Below are positions 26,694 to 35,200 of a stretch of DNA of 64,000 nucleotides, piece by piece. Below the pieces are notes generated by a model that was given only the letters and a program-made list of their open reading frames with translations, was not told where the DNA came from and made no database searches. The position numbers were made by a program, and so were the translations under genes. Source of the stretch: Novosphingobium sp. PP1Y (lineage in GTDB: Bacteria > Pseudomonadota > Alphaproteobacteria > Sphingomonadales > Sphingomonadaceae); the NCBI RefSeq assembly GCF_000253255.1, contig NC_015580.1:2431001-2495000 (forward strand). Reading direction: 5' to 3'. Every line of letters begins with the position of its first letter. Position 1 is the first letter of the stretch.

Positions 26694-28026
26694 AACGATC
26701 TTCCGGTACCTTGAGCAACTCAAGTGGCATTCCGCACTTGGGACAGCGGCCAGGCTCCAGGCGCACGATCTCGGGATGCATCGGACAAGTGTACTCGGCT
26801 CCTTGCGAGGGCGCGCTAGACGGTTCCAGCGCTTCCCCGCATTTCGGACAGCTTCCGGGGGAAGATTGGCAGACAGCAGGATGCATCGGGCAGACATGCA
26901 CTTGACAGGCCCCAGCGTCGACGGCCTCGGGTGCTTCCGGTGCGCCTCGGGCCACCTCCGCCCTCAGAGAGGCTGGCGGTTCCAAGCCGTGCTCTCGGTA
27001 CCAGCCAACGGGATCGGCTGCCAGCGCCGCGATCATCTTGGGCATTGTCTTGCGCAGCGAATGGCGCGGTTGCCAATCGAGCAACTCGCGTGCGCGCGTG
27101 ATATCGAGGGCGTAGTGGTCGTTGGCCCGGTCGATCATCCACGGTTTGATGAACGGATCCTCGCCAGGAATGTGGTCCTGAACCCATGCGCCCACCTTGG
27201 CGATCAGCCCGGGGACGCTCTGCGTCTCCGAGGACTTGCCGTGAATCAGTCGCATGAACGTGTGCTGCAGCTCATCGTAGCTCAATGTCTCTGGCTCGCC
27301 AATCAGGATCACTGCGTCCGGCGGCAGCTGAGAGCGCCGATCGACGGTGCGCTCGATGGCGTCGACGACGTCCTCAAGGTGGACAAAGGCCTGGCCATGC
27401 GAGGTCTCGCCAGAATACAAATGGCTGGCGAGCTGCTGCTCGTAAATGCGCTGTATCTGATGCGCGAGCGGCGGGGAATGGCAGACATCATCATAGACAC
27501 CGGCGAGGCGCAGGATTGCGGCGGGAATATCGCCCCGCTCTCCGCGAATCAGCGCCTCGGTCCGGACCTTCGATTCCGGGTAGGCCCAGGTCGGCCCCAA
27601 CGGCCAGTCCTCGGTGATGAACTGTCCCGGTTCGCCCGGCTGGTGCACGAGCATGGTGCTGGAGAAGATGAACCGTTCCACCATGAAGCCCTCGCGCAGC
27701 CCGCGCAGTAGATGTCCGGTCCCGTTGACCGTGACTTCGTCATATCTCGGGCTCGGTTTGCCTATGAAATCGTAGTAAGCAGCGAGATGGACTACAGCGG
27801 CAATATGCGTCCCGTGGTGCTCACGCAGGATGCGTAGTCCCTCTCGTACGCTTCCATCGGAAGAAATGTCGACCGGTATGCTCACGCAGTCGGCTGGAGG
27901 TGGAGTGGCCGCCTCGCGGTCGAACCCCACGACGTCGCTAAAGCGTCCGGTCAGACGTTCCATGACCGCAGTGCCGATGCGGCCATTGCTGCCGGTGACC
28001 AAAACAATTGCTTTTTCTGGACTCAT
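26686..28026 (-). CDS. NAD-dependent epimerase/dehydratase with two C-terminal metal-binding modules
   Basis: A 446-residue extended SDR protein. The Rossmann motif is VLVTGSNGRIGTAV, the catalytic pair is in WAYPESKVRTEALIR, and the middle contains SSTMLVHQPGEPG. After about residue 370 two heavy-metal-binding modules follow (HVCPMHPAVCQ, GSCPKCGEAL, then YTCPMHPEIVRLEPG, RCPKCGMPLEL). A third copy opens the next gene. Such an enzyme with a metal-binding tail is unusual; the sugar or other substrate is unknown. ATG 28026 follows GGAG by 8 bases. A palindrome lies 76 bp upstream. Confidence 0.82.
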   Translation of the reverse strand: MSPEKAIVLVTGSNGRIGTAVMERLTGRFSDVVGFDREAATPPPADCVSIPVDISSDGSVREGLRILREHHGTHIAAVVHLAAYYDFIGKPSPRYDEVTVNGTGHLLRGLREGFMVERFIFSSTMLVHQPGEPGQFITEDWPLGPTWAYPESKVRTEALIRGERGDIPAAILRLAGVYDDVCHSPPLAHQIQRIYEQQLASHLYSGETSHGQAFVHLEDVVDAIERTVDRRSQLPPDAVILIGEPETLSYDELQHTFMRLIHGKSSETQSVPGLIAKVGAWVQDHIPGEDPFIKPWMIDRANDHYALDITRARELLDWQPRHSLRKTMPKMIAALAADPVGWYREHGLEPPASLRAEVARGAPEAPEAVDAGACQVHVCPMHPAVCQSSPGSCPKCGEALEPSSAPSQGAEYTCPMHPEIVRLEPGRCPKCGMPLELLKVPEDRYA

Positions 28027-28101
28027 GGTGATGACTCCGCGGCGATTCCTGCCCCAGTTCACGTCGTTTGCGCATGAGAAGATAGATCGACGTCTCGGTC
28101 T

Positions 28102-28115
28102 TCAACCTAAGTTAA
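28102..28115. promoter_or_regulatory. palindrome upstream of epimerase gene
   Basis: TCAAC-CTAA-GTTAA, with flanking bases extending the symmetry (TTcAAC/GTTaAA). It matches only 5 of 10 FNR consensus positions, but it lies 76 bp before the start codon, like the other candidate sites, and its right flank GTTAAAGACCC equals that at 2777. Confidence 0.35.
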
Positions 28116-28376
28116 AGACCCAGCAGCTCCAAGTGAGGTACTCGTCGAAGGTCTGGCAAATCGCACATCTTTCCGAATGATACGTGGCCGGCCCCCGATT
28201 TGTCTGCGTTTATAAGTGAGCCCTGTTCACGTTGTGGCTCTCACGGACCGGGTTGCAAGTTCGTTGGGGTGACGTCTTGGAACACGGATCGCCACGTTGT
28301 GGTGAGGCAATCGGAGGCGGGAGCCAAGAAAGAGGGGCTGGCCTGTCCAGTGCTATGACCATCAAGGGGAAGGTTC

Positions 28377-28573
28377 GTGGACGAAACATTTGCACATTCT
28401 GGGGTCTGGGCGCTCGCGATCATCATGATCGTGATCGCATCTTGGCTTTTTTACCGCTATATTGCACCGAAAACGTGGAGAGAATGGGCTGGAGCGGGGC
28501 TAGTTCAGGCTTTCATCATTGCGCTGTATGCGGAAATGTATGGCTTTCCCCTGACAATCTATTTGCTTGTTCG
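28377..28573 (+). pseudogene. isoprenylcysteine methyltransferase-like gene, N-terminal part (split by IS256)
   Basis: GTG 28377 opens a frame with two membrane helices (VWALAIIMIVIASWLFYRY) and the segment FIIALYAEMYGFPLTIYLL, which is closely shared with the intact paralogue at 53431-54099. IS256 interrupts it after ...LLVR. Removing the element and one 8-bp target copy joins it in frame to 29941-30394, for a protein of about 215 residues. Confidence 0.85.
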
Positions 28574-29932
28574 GGTCGTGTCCCCCGGGGTGGTGTAGGA
28601 ACCGTCGATCCATGGCAGGATCGGTTTCAGGTCAGGCAGCCAATGCTGGCAGGCTGACCATTGGATTATGGCTTACCGAGCCGAGCGTTTCCAGCGTCAT
28701 GTAACGACGCGATACTGCCCACTCGTCATTCTGCTCCAGCATGAGGGCTCCGACGAGGCGGATGACGGCAGCGTCATTCGGGAAGATGCCGATGACGTCG
28801 GCTCTCCGCTTGATCTCCTTGTTCACTCTTTCCAGTGGGTTGGTCGACGCGATCTGCGCCCAGTGCTCCTTGGGGAAGGCCATGTAGGCGAGCACGTCCT
28901 CGCGCGATGCATCCATCATGTTGGCGAGCTTGGGGAACTTTTCGCGCAGGGCTTCGGCGACCTGTTCCCACTGCTGGTGAGCCGCTTCGGCGGTCTCCTG
29001 CGCGAAGATGGTCTTAATCATGGCGATGACGGCGGGTCGCTGCTTCGGTGCGGCATGGGCCAGCGCGTTGCGCATCCAGTGTACGCGGCAGCGTTGCTGG
29101 CTCGCGGCGAACACCTTGCTGGCGGCGGCGCGCAGGCCCTTGTGGTCGTCGGCAATGACCAGCTTCACCCCGCGCAGCCCCCGATCCGCCAGCGAACGCA
29201 GGAAGCTCTTCCAGAAGGGCTCGGCCTCCGAGGGGCCGGTGGCGACGCCCAGCACCTCGCGCCGGCCATCGGTGTTGACCCCGACAGCGATTATCGCCGC
29301 CGTGGACACGATACGCCCGCCTTCGCGTACCTTGAGGTAGGTGGCGTCGATCCACAGGTAGGGCCACTCGCCCTCGATCGGCCGCGCCAGGAAGGCGTTC
29401 ACCCGCTCGTCGATCTCGGCAACCAGGCGGCTGACCTGGCTCTTCGACACCCCACTGGCGCCCATCGCCTTGACCAGATCATCAACCGAGCGCGTCGAGA
29501 CGCCGTGGACGTAGGCTTCCTGAATCACCGCCGCCAAGGCCTTCTCAGCGGTACGGCGCGGCTCCAGGAAGCTCGGAAAGTAGCTGCCCTTGCGCAGCTT
29601 CGGGATCGCCAGGTCGATCCGGCCAGCGCGGGTGTCCCAGCCCCGTTCGCGGTAGCCATTGCGGTGGTTGAGCCGAACCGGGCTGCGGCTGCCGGCGGGT
29701 GCGCCGGTTCTCGCCTCGATCTCCATATCCATCATGCGCTCGGCGGCAAAAGCCAGCATCTCGCGCACCAAATCGCTGTCAGCCCCTTGCTCAATCAGCT
29801 CAACAAGGGCCATTCTGTCGTCGGTCATCGTCTTCTTCTCCAGGTTCGAGTTCGCATCCGAACCCTACCAGAAGATCGACGGTGGCCACCCTCTCAGGAA
29901 AACCTTCCTACACCACCCCAGGGGACACGACC
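28574..29932 (-). mobile_element. IS256-family element
   Basis: Inverted ends start GGTCGTGTCCCC on the left and mirror on the right (about 28 bp, one mismatch). The flanks carry an 8-bp target duplication, CTTGTTCG, at 28566-28573 and 29933-29940. The length of 1,359 bp is normal for the family, and the element appears complete with one transposase gene. Confidence 0.92.
28632..29828 (-). CDS. IS256-family transposase
   Basis: A 398-residue mutator-type transposase. DDE residues are visible: Asp in YLWIDATYLKVREGG, Asp in KLVIADDHKGLRAAASKVF and Glu in STNPLERVNKEIKRRADVIG. The N-terminus has the usual RLNHRNGYRERGWDTRAGRI segment. Length is normal and the frame intact, so the element may still move. 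Confidence 0.95.
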   Translation of the reverse strand: MTDDRMALVELIEQGADSDLVREMLAFAAERMMDMEIEARTGAPAGSRSPVRLNHRNGYRERGWDTRAGRIDLAIPKLRKGSYFPSFLEPRRTAEKALAAVIQEAYVHGVSTRSVDDLVKAMGASGVSKSQVSRLVAEIDERVNAFLARPIEGEWPYLWIDATYLKVREGGRIVSTAAIIAVGVNTDGRREVLGVATGPSEAEPFWKSFLRSLADRGLRGVKLVIADDHKGLRAAASKVFAASQQRCRVHWMRNALAHAAPKQRPAVIAMIKTIFAQETAEAAHQQWEQVAEALREKFPKLANMMDASREDVLAYMAFPKEHWAQIASTNPLERVNKEIKRRADVIGIFPNDAAVIRLVGALMLEQNDEWAVSRRYMTLETLGSVSHNPMVSLPALAA

Positions 29933-29940
29933 CTTGTTCG

Positions 29941-30394
29941 CTTCTTTCATCTGGACCGTAGTCACCTGAACGCCAATTTATGGTCTACGCTTCTTGGTAT
30001 GGGCGAGACCGGCATGATGATCTCCATGATATTTGGATATGCACTACTTTTCGTTGGTATAGGCCTGTTCATTCAGGGATGGCGGGAGCTCTATCGGGCG
30101 CACGAGAATCGGAGGCTTGCGACGACCGGTCTGTACAGTTTTGTCAGGCACCCCCAATATAGCGGATTATTCATAGGCCTATTCGGAGAAGGTGTTGTAC
30201 ATTGGCCTACGGTCTTTTCTATTGTGCTGTTTCCTATCATTGTCATCACTTACACGCTGCTTTCCCTTCGTGAAGAGCAGCGCATGCTTGACCAGTTTGG
30301 GGAGCAGTATCGCGTATACAGGGCGCGGGTCCCGATGTTCTTCCCTGGTCGTCGCCAGTGGCGACAGTTCATTGCTCGATCACAGTCAGAATGA
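29941..30394 (+). pseudogene. isoprenylcysteine methyltransferase-like gene, C-terminal part
   Basis: Continues the gene begun at 28377: RFFHLDRSHLNANLW, a membrane helix (FGYALLFVGIGLFIQGW), and the methyl-donor-binding region ATTGLYSFVRHPQYSGLFIG, followed by EEQRMLDQFGEQYRVYRARV. These motifs mark the PEMT/ICMT family of membrane methyltransferases. Apart from the IS256 insertion the frame is intact, so disruption seems recent. The C-terminus runs to 30394. Confidence 0.85.
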
Positions 30395-30498
30395 CGAGTC
30401 CAGCCAGGTCTACCAAGGTTTTGGTTTGCCAAGTCGCCGGTTCAACCTCAGCCTGTGCTATCCTCGGCACTTTGGTAAAAGACCTGTGGCCGTCAGAC

Positions 30499-30790
30499 AA
30501 TTTTCGCGCCGCCAACTCCTTTTCTTGCACTGGAGAGCCGACAGCCGCCGCAGGACAAAATGCGGTTGCTCTGGAGGCAAAGCCGTCACAGGCGCCCGGA
30601 TCGGGCAATCGCGCGCGAGAGGCGCAGGGTATACTATAGCGCGAGGAAATAGCCGGCCAGAGCGAGCAGGGGCATGCCCAGGATGCGCGGGCCGATGCTA
30701 TGCTGCATGAGCAACGACGAGGCAATGTATAGTCCGAGGGTTACGAGAGCCAGCGCAAGCCGGTCGCCCGTGCGTTCCAGACCGGCTTCG
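30499..30790 (-). repeat. 292-bp direct repeat, copy of ABC1-kinase gene end
   Basis: Aligns without gaps to 41185-41476 (offset 10,686). The 205 bp that correspond to coding sequence differ at 5 positions; the 87 bp beyond the stop codon differ at about 17. Both copies have the same orientation and bracket the usp-ndvB-channel genes. Confidence 0.88.
30586..30790 (-). pseudogene. C-terminal fragment of an ABC1/UbiB-type kinase
   Basis: Encodes the last ~68 residues of the kinase-like protein found intact at 41272-42873, with the two membrane helices (ALVTLGLYIASSLLM and ILGMPLLAL). A Trp codon has become TAG in ...GYFLAL-stop-YTLRLSRA. No start or kinase domain is present, so this is a dead fragment. 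Confidence 0.85.
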
Positions 30791-31193
30791 AAACGTGCTA
30801 AGTTTATTGATCAATCCGCCATCTCCGCTTCGTGTGCGACTGACGTTTTTGCAATATGTGCATCGGTGCCGTTCCTAATCTGTCGCCGTCCGCCGGGGAT
30901 ACCTGGTCAGGCCAGTCCTGATGAAGACGAGATGTTCGCGGGCATGGCGGCTATCTGCCGGCTAGCGCCACCGAGAAGACTGCAGCAGCCGAACTGTAAT
31001 TTTAATGTGAGCTACGCGTCTATCGATTGGCTGCTGGTCATGCTCTTCGTCTCGTGCTTTGGATGGAGCATCATCGGAGGACATGTCAGGCACCGACGAG
31101 GTTAGGTGATCTCGCGTATATCATTGCCGCCCAAGTGATGGTTGCTGCTTGGACGTCTGAAATCGACATTTTCCTGCCCGGAAGGAGGTTCCG
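30791..31193. other. 403-bp region upstream of the universal stress gene
   Basis: Contains a 32-codon GTG-initiated frame on the plus strand ending at 31105 with one hydrophobic stretch (IDWLLVMLFVSCFGWSII), perhaps a small membrane peptide, with no close family known to me. AGGAGGT at 31183-31189 is the strong ribosome site of the next gene. Confidence 0.25.
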
Positions 31194-32252
31194 ATGCCAC
31201 ATTTCCAAACCAATGGCAGCTCAGGCCGCGCACCGATCCGAGCCTTCTTTCCCGATAGTTTGCCACCCATGAGAAGGGCTGAGAAACAGCGTTCCGAGAT
31301 TCTGGCCTGCCTCGACGATGATCCAAACTGCCACGTCGTTGCCCGACATGCGCTGGCGCTGGCGGCCATCTTCGGTTTGCCGGTAACATTTGCGCACGTT
31401 TCAGAATCGAAGCGCAACGCCGAATTGCCTGCCGATCCTCTTGATTGGCGCCTTCACCTGAACGAATGCGGCGAGCGGCTTGACCGGATCATCACTGAGG
31501 TACGCGGCCCGGAGATGGACATCGGCCGGTTGCTGCTAACCGGGTCCCCCGCACAGCAGCTCAACGGCTGGGCGCAGGACCATGCCGGGGCACTGCTCGC
31601 ATTGGCGACGCGCAGCTATGAGACAGAGGGCTCCACGGGACTGGGTAGCACCGTGCAGAAAATTCTCGATCGGGCCTTGGCTTCGCTGCTGCTGATTCCC
31701 GGCGAGGCGGATGGCGCCGAGATGGTAGCCTATCGAAGGCTGGTCCTTCCGCTCGATGGTTCTCCGCAAGCGGAAAGCGTGCTGCCGGTCGCCGAAAGCA
31801 TAGCGCGCGCGCTAGGAGCCGAACTGATCCTGACCCATGTCGTTGCCAAAGCCGAAACCATCAACCATGGTCTGCCTCATGCGGGTTCTGGCGAGCTATG
31901 CAGCAGGCTCAAGGATCATAATGAGGCGCGTGCGCGCAGCTATCTGGAAAGACTGCGGACACGGCTCTTGAACGAAGGCCTTGCCGTCCGGGCCGTCGTG
32001 GAATCAGATGGTGATCCCCGTAATCGGCTGCGTCGTCTTGCCATTCAGCACGATGCGGACCTGCTCGTCGTCTCATCGCATGGCCACAGCAACCTCAGCG
32101 ATGTCGCATGCGGCAGTGTCACTGAATATCTCGCGAAACACGCTCCGTGCCCGGTGCTGATCATTCGCCCAAATTTCCATATAGACGCGGCAGAACGTAC
32201 TCTTGAAGGCCCGAGTCTCGCGCCTTCGGGACGCAGTCAACTCGCGCAATAG
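31194..32252 (+). CDS. tandem-domain universal stress protein
   Basis: A 352-residue protein with two UspA domains, about residues 25-165 and 180-330. The first is partly degenerate (ARHALALAAIFGLPVTFAHV, then GLGSTVQKILDRALASLLLIP). The second keeps the ATP-binding pattern VSSHGHSNLSDVACGSVTEYLAKHAPCPVLII. Such proteins are induced by starvation, hypoxia or envelope stress. A near-perfect AGGAGGT precedes the ATG, implying strong translation. The stop codon shares its last base with the GTG start of the glucan synthase gene (TAGTG), so the genes are coupled. Confidence 0.92.
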   Translation: MPHFQTNGSSGRAPIRAFFPDSLPPMRRAEKQRSEILACLDDDPNCHVVARHALALAAIFGLPVTFAHVSESKRNAELPADPLDWRLHLNECGERLDRIITEVRGPEMDIGRLLLTGSPAQQLNGWAQDHAGALLALATRSYETEGSTGLGSTVQKILDRALASLLLIPGEADGAEMVAYRRLVLPLDGSPQAESVLPVAESIARALGAELILTHVVAKAETINHGLPHAGSGELCSRLKDHNEARARSYLERLRTRLLNEGLAVRAVVESDGDPRNRLRRLAIQHDADLLVVSSHGHSNLSDVACGSVTEYLAKHAPCPVLIIRPNFHIDAAERTLEGPSLAPSGRSQLAQ

Positions 32253-35200
32253 TGGCAGACGTTTCACCGGAATCCGTGGCGCTCCTTCACGCGGCTGAGG
32301 AGCTTAGCCAGACACACCGCATCTCGACTGCCAGCCCGCGACCGATTCCGGCCTGGTCCCAGGTTGGCGCGGTCGCTCAATGGCTGCATGATGCGCGTCT
32401 GGCATGCACGACCGCTGCTCCCGAAGCGAGCAAGGCTGCCGAATGGCTGCTGGACAACGACTATCAGGTGCACCGTGCGCTGCGGCAGATAGAACAGGAT
32501 CTCCCCGCAAGCTTCTACGAGCGGTTGCCTGCTTTGGCTGACGATGGGGGCGCAGCCTCGCCACGTGTGTTTGTCCTCGCGCATCACCTGCTGCGTCTCA
32601 CACGAATGCAGATCTCCTCGGGGACTCTGGTCCGATTTCTGCAGAGCTATCAGCGAAAGTCACCGCTATCGATTGCCGAACTGTGGGCTTTTCCCACGAT
32701 GCTTCGTATCGCCTGCGTCGAGATTCTCGTTTCCACGCTCACGCAAATATTTTGCGATTGCCTGACCGTGCCGTTTCGCCCGTCACACTGGGCGACCGAA
32801 CCGCATTCGCTCGAGGCGACGGAGCAGGTCGGGCGCGCGATCGCCAATCTTGGGCTCATCGAAGCGATTTCCTGGGAGGATTTCTTCGATCAGGTCAGCT
32901 GCGTCGAAGAGATTCTCCGAACCGATCCGTCAGGCTTCTATGAGCGAATGGATTTTCAAAGCCGCGACCGTTATCGGCGCGTCGTCGAGGAACTTGCGCG
33001 CTATGCTGCGAAGGATGAAGCCGAGGTTGCGCGGGGCGCAGTCGATGCGGCGAAGTCGGCGCAAGCCGAGCTGCCGCAACGTCACGTCGGCTATTGGCTT
33101 GTCGGGGACGGGCGCGCTGCGTTCCGGCGTCAACTTGGCGCGCGTCTCCCCTTGGATTGGCGCTGGCGAAATGCAGCGCTTGAAAGTCCCGGCCTGTTTT
33201 ACTTCTCGGCGCTCGTCGTTTTCTGGGCTGGCGCCCTGTTTCTGCCCGCGTCTTACCTGTGGTGGATCGATTCCAGACTTCCTGGCTGGCTCGGCGGTCT
33301 CTCCCTGACGTTCATTCCGGCGTCTGTGCTGGCAATCACTCTGCTTCACTGGGCGATCACGCGGATTTTCCCGCCGCGCGTGCTCAACAAGCTCGATTGC
33401 AGCGAGGGGTTGCCGGGAGATTGTCCGACCTTGATCGTCATTCCGACGATTGTTGCGCGTGCGTCCGAGGTGCCAGTCTTCCTTGAGCAAATGGAGACTC
33501 ATTGGCTCTCTAATCTTGATCCGATGCTACAAATTGTTCTGCTGGCCGATCTCGCTGACGCTGATACGGAGCACACCCCTCTCGATGACGACATCGAACA
33601 GGCGCTCAGCGAGGGGGTCCGCGCGCTCAACGCGCGATATGCTGGCACTGGCGGCGGTCCGTTCCACCTGCTGCTGCGGCCCAGACGCTATAATCCGGCC
33701 GAGGGCTGCTGGCTCGCCTGGGAGCGGAAGCGCGGGAAGCTCGAACAGTTCAACCGCATGCTGGTGGACGGCGACTCTTCGGCTTTTTCCCTTCATGTTG
33801 GCGATCGTCCCGGTCCCACCGGCGTGCGGTTCGTCGTTACCGTCGATGGCGACACGATCCTGCCGGCCGGATCGGTGTCCAAGCTGGTCGGCGCGCTTGC
33901 GCACCCGCTCAACCGGGCGCAGATAGACCCCGCAACCGGTGCGATCACCAGCGGCTATTCGATCATCCAGCCGCGGGTGGAAATATCGCCGCAGAGTGGC
34001 TCGCGAACGCTGTTTGCGCGTCTGTTCACGGGCGATACGTCGATCGATATCTACAGCCGCGCGGTCTCGGACGTCTATCAGGATCTGTTCGGGGCCGGAA
34101 TCTTTGTCGGGAAAGGTATTTACGATGTAGAGGCCTTTCACCGTAGCGTTGACGCTCGCGTTCCTGAGAATGCTATTCTCAGTCATGATCTGTTTGAGGG
34201 TGCGCACGGCCGGGTTGCGCTTGCGACCGATATCGTCCTCTACGAAGGGTTCCCGCGCAGCTATCTTGAATATGCGCGTCGGCTGCATCGTTGGATTCGC
34301 GGAGACTGGCAGCTCTTGCCATGGCTTGCTCCCAAGGTTCCAACGGCTGATGGGACAAAGGTTGCGAACCGGCTCTCGGGTATTGATCGCTGGAAGATCA
34401 TCGACAATCTTCGCCGTAGCCTTGTGGCACCAGCCACATTCCTTCTTGCCCTGGCGGGGTGGCTGGTGCTTCCGGGACAAGCCTGGTTCTGGACATTGCT
34501 TGTCTTTTTCACACCGGCCGGACAGCTATTCGCCGATCTGGTCAGCGGGCTCGCGCGCGGGCAGCGGCGCGGGTCGGCGCACGGGCTGCTCCCGCAACTT
34601 CGTGACCAGGCGGGGCGCTGGCTTCTTGCCATCGTCTATCTGCCTCACGAAGCTCTCTTGTCGCTACGGGCGATCGGGCTTACGCTCTGGCGGCTGCTTG
34701 TCACCCGTCGCAAACTGCTCGAATGGACGACTGCAGCCCATGAGGCGTCGCGCCTGCGCGCGCACCGCACCCGGGCGCGAATTTGGAGCCAGATGTGGCT
34801 CGGCCCGACGGTCAGCGTTGGACTTGCCATGGGATTGGTGGTGATGCGGCCGGACACACTCCTGTCGGCACTCCCGCTCCTCATCATCTGGATAGTTGCG
34901 CCCGAAATCACCTGGTTCATTGGACAGCAGCGCAAGGAGGAGCGCGAGCCGCTTTCGCCTGGCGACACAACCTTTCTTCGGATGCTCGCGCGCAGGACCT
35001 GGTTTTATTTCGAGACTTTTGCCGGTCCCGAGGACAATTGGCTGCCGCCTGACAATTATCAAGGCGCTCCTCACGAGGAGCTAGCCCATCGCACATCGCC
35101 GACCAATATCGGGATGCTGCTTCTTTCGACTGCAACGGCCTGGGATCTCGGTTACCTGGGACGAACAGAACTGGCTGCGAGGACCGCGAACCTGTTTGGA

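Noticed and set aside
26560..26910. three similar ~75-bp DNA blocks that might be a repeat array
   Set aside because: They code for metal-binding protein modules in frame and have no spacer structure.
28668..29969. 433-codon frame opposite the IS256 transposase
   Set aside because: Shadow of a complete transposase gene with recognisable DDE residues on the minus strand.
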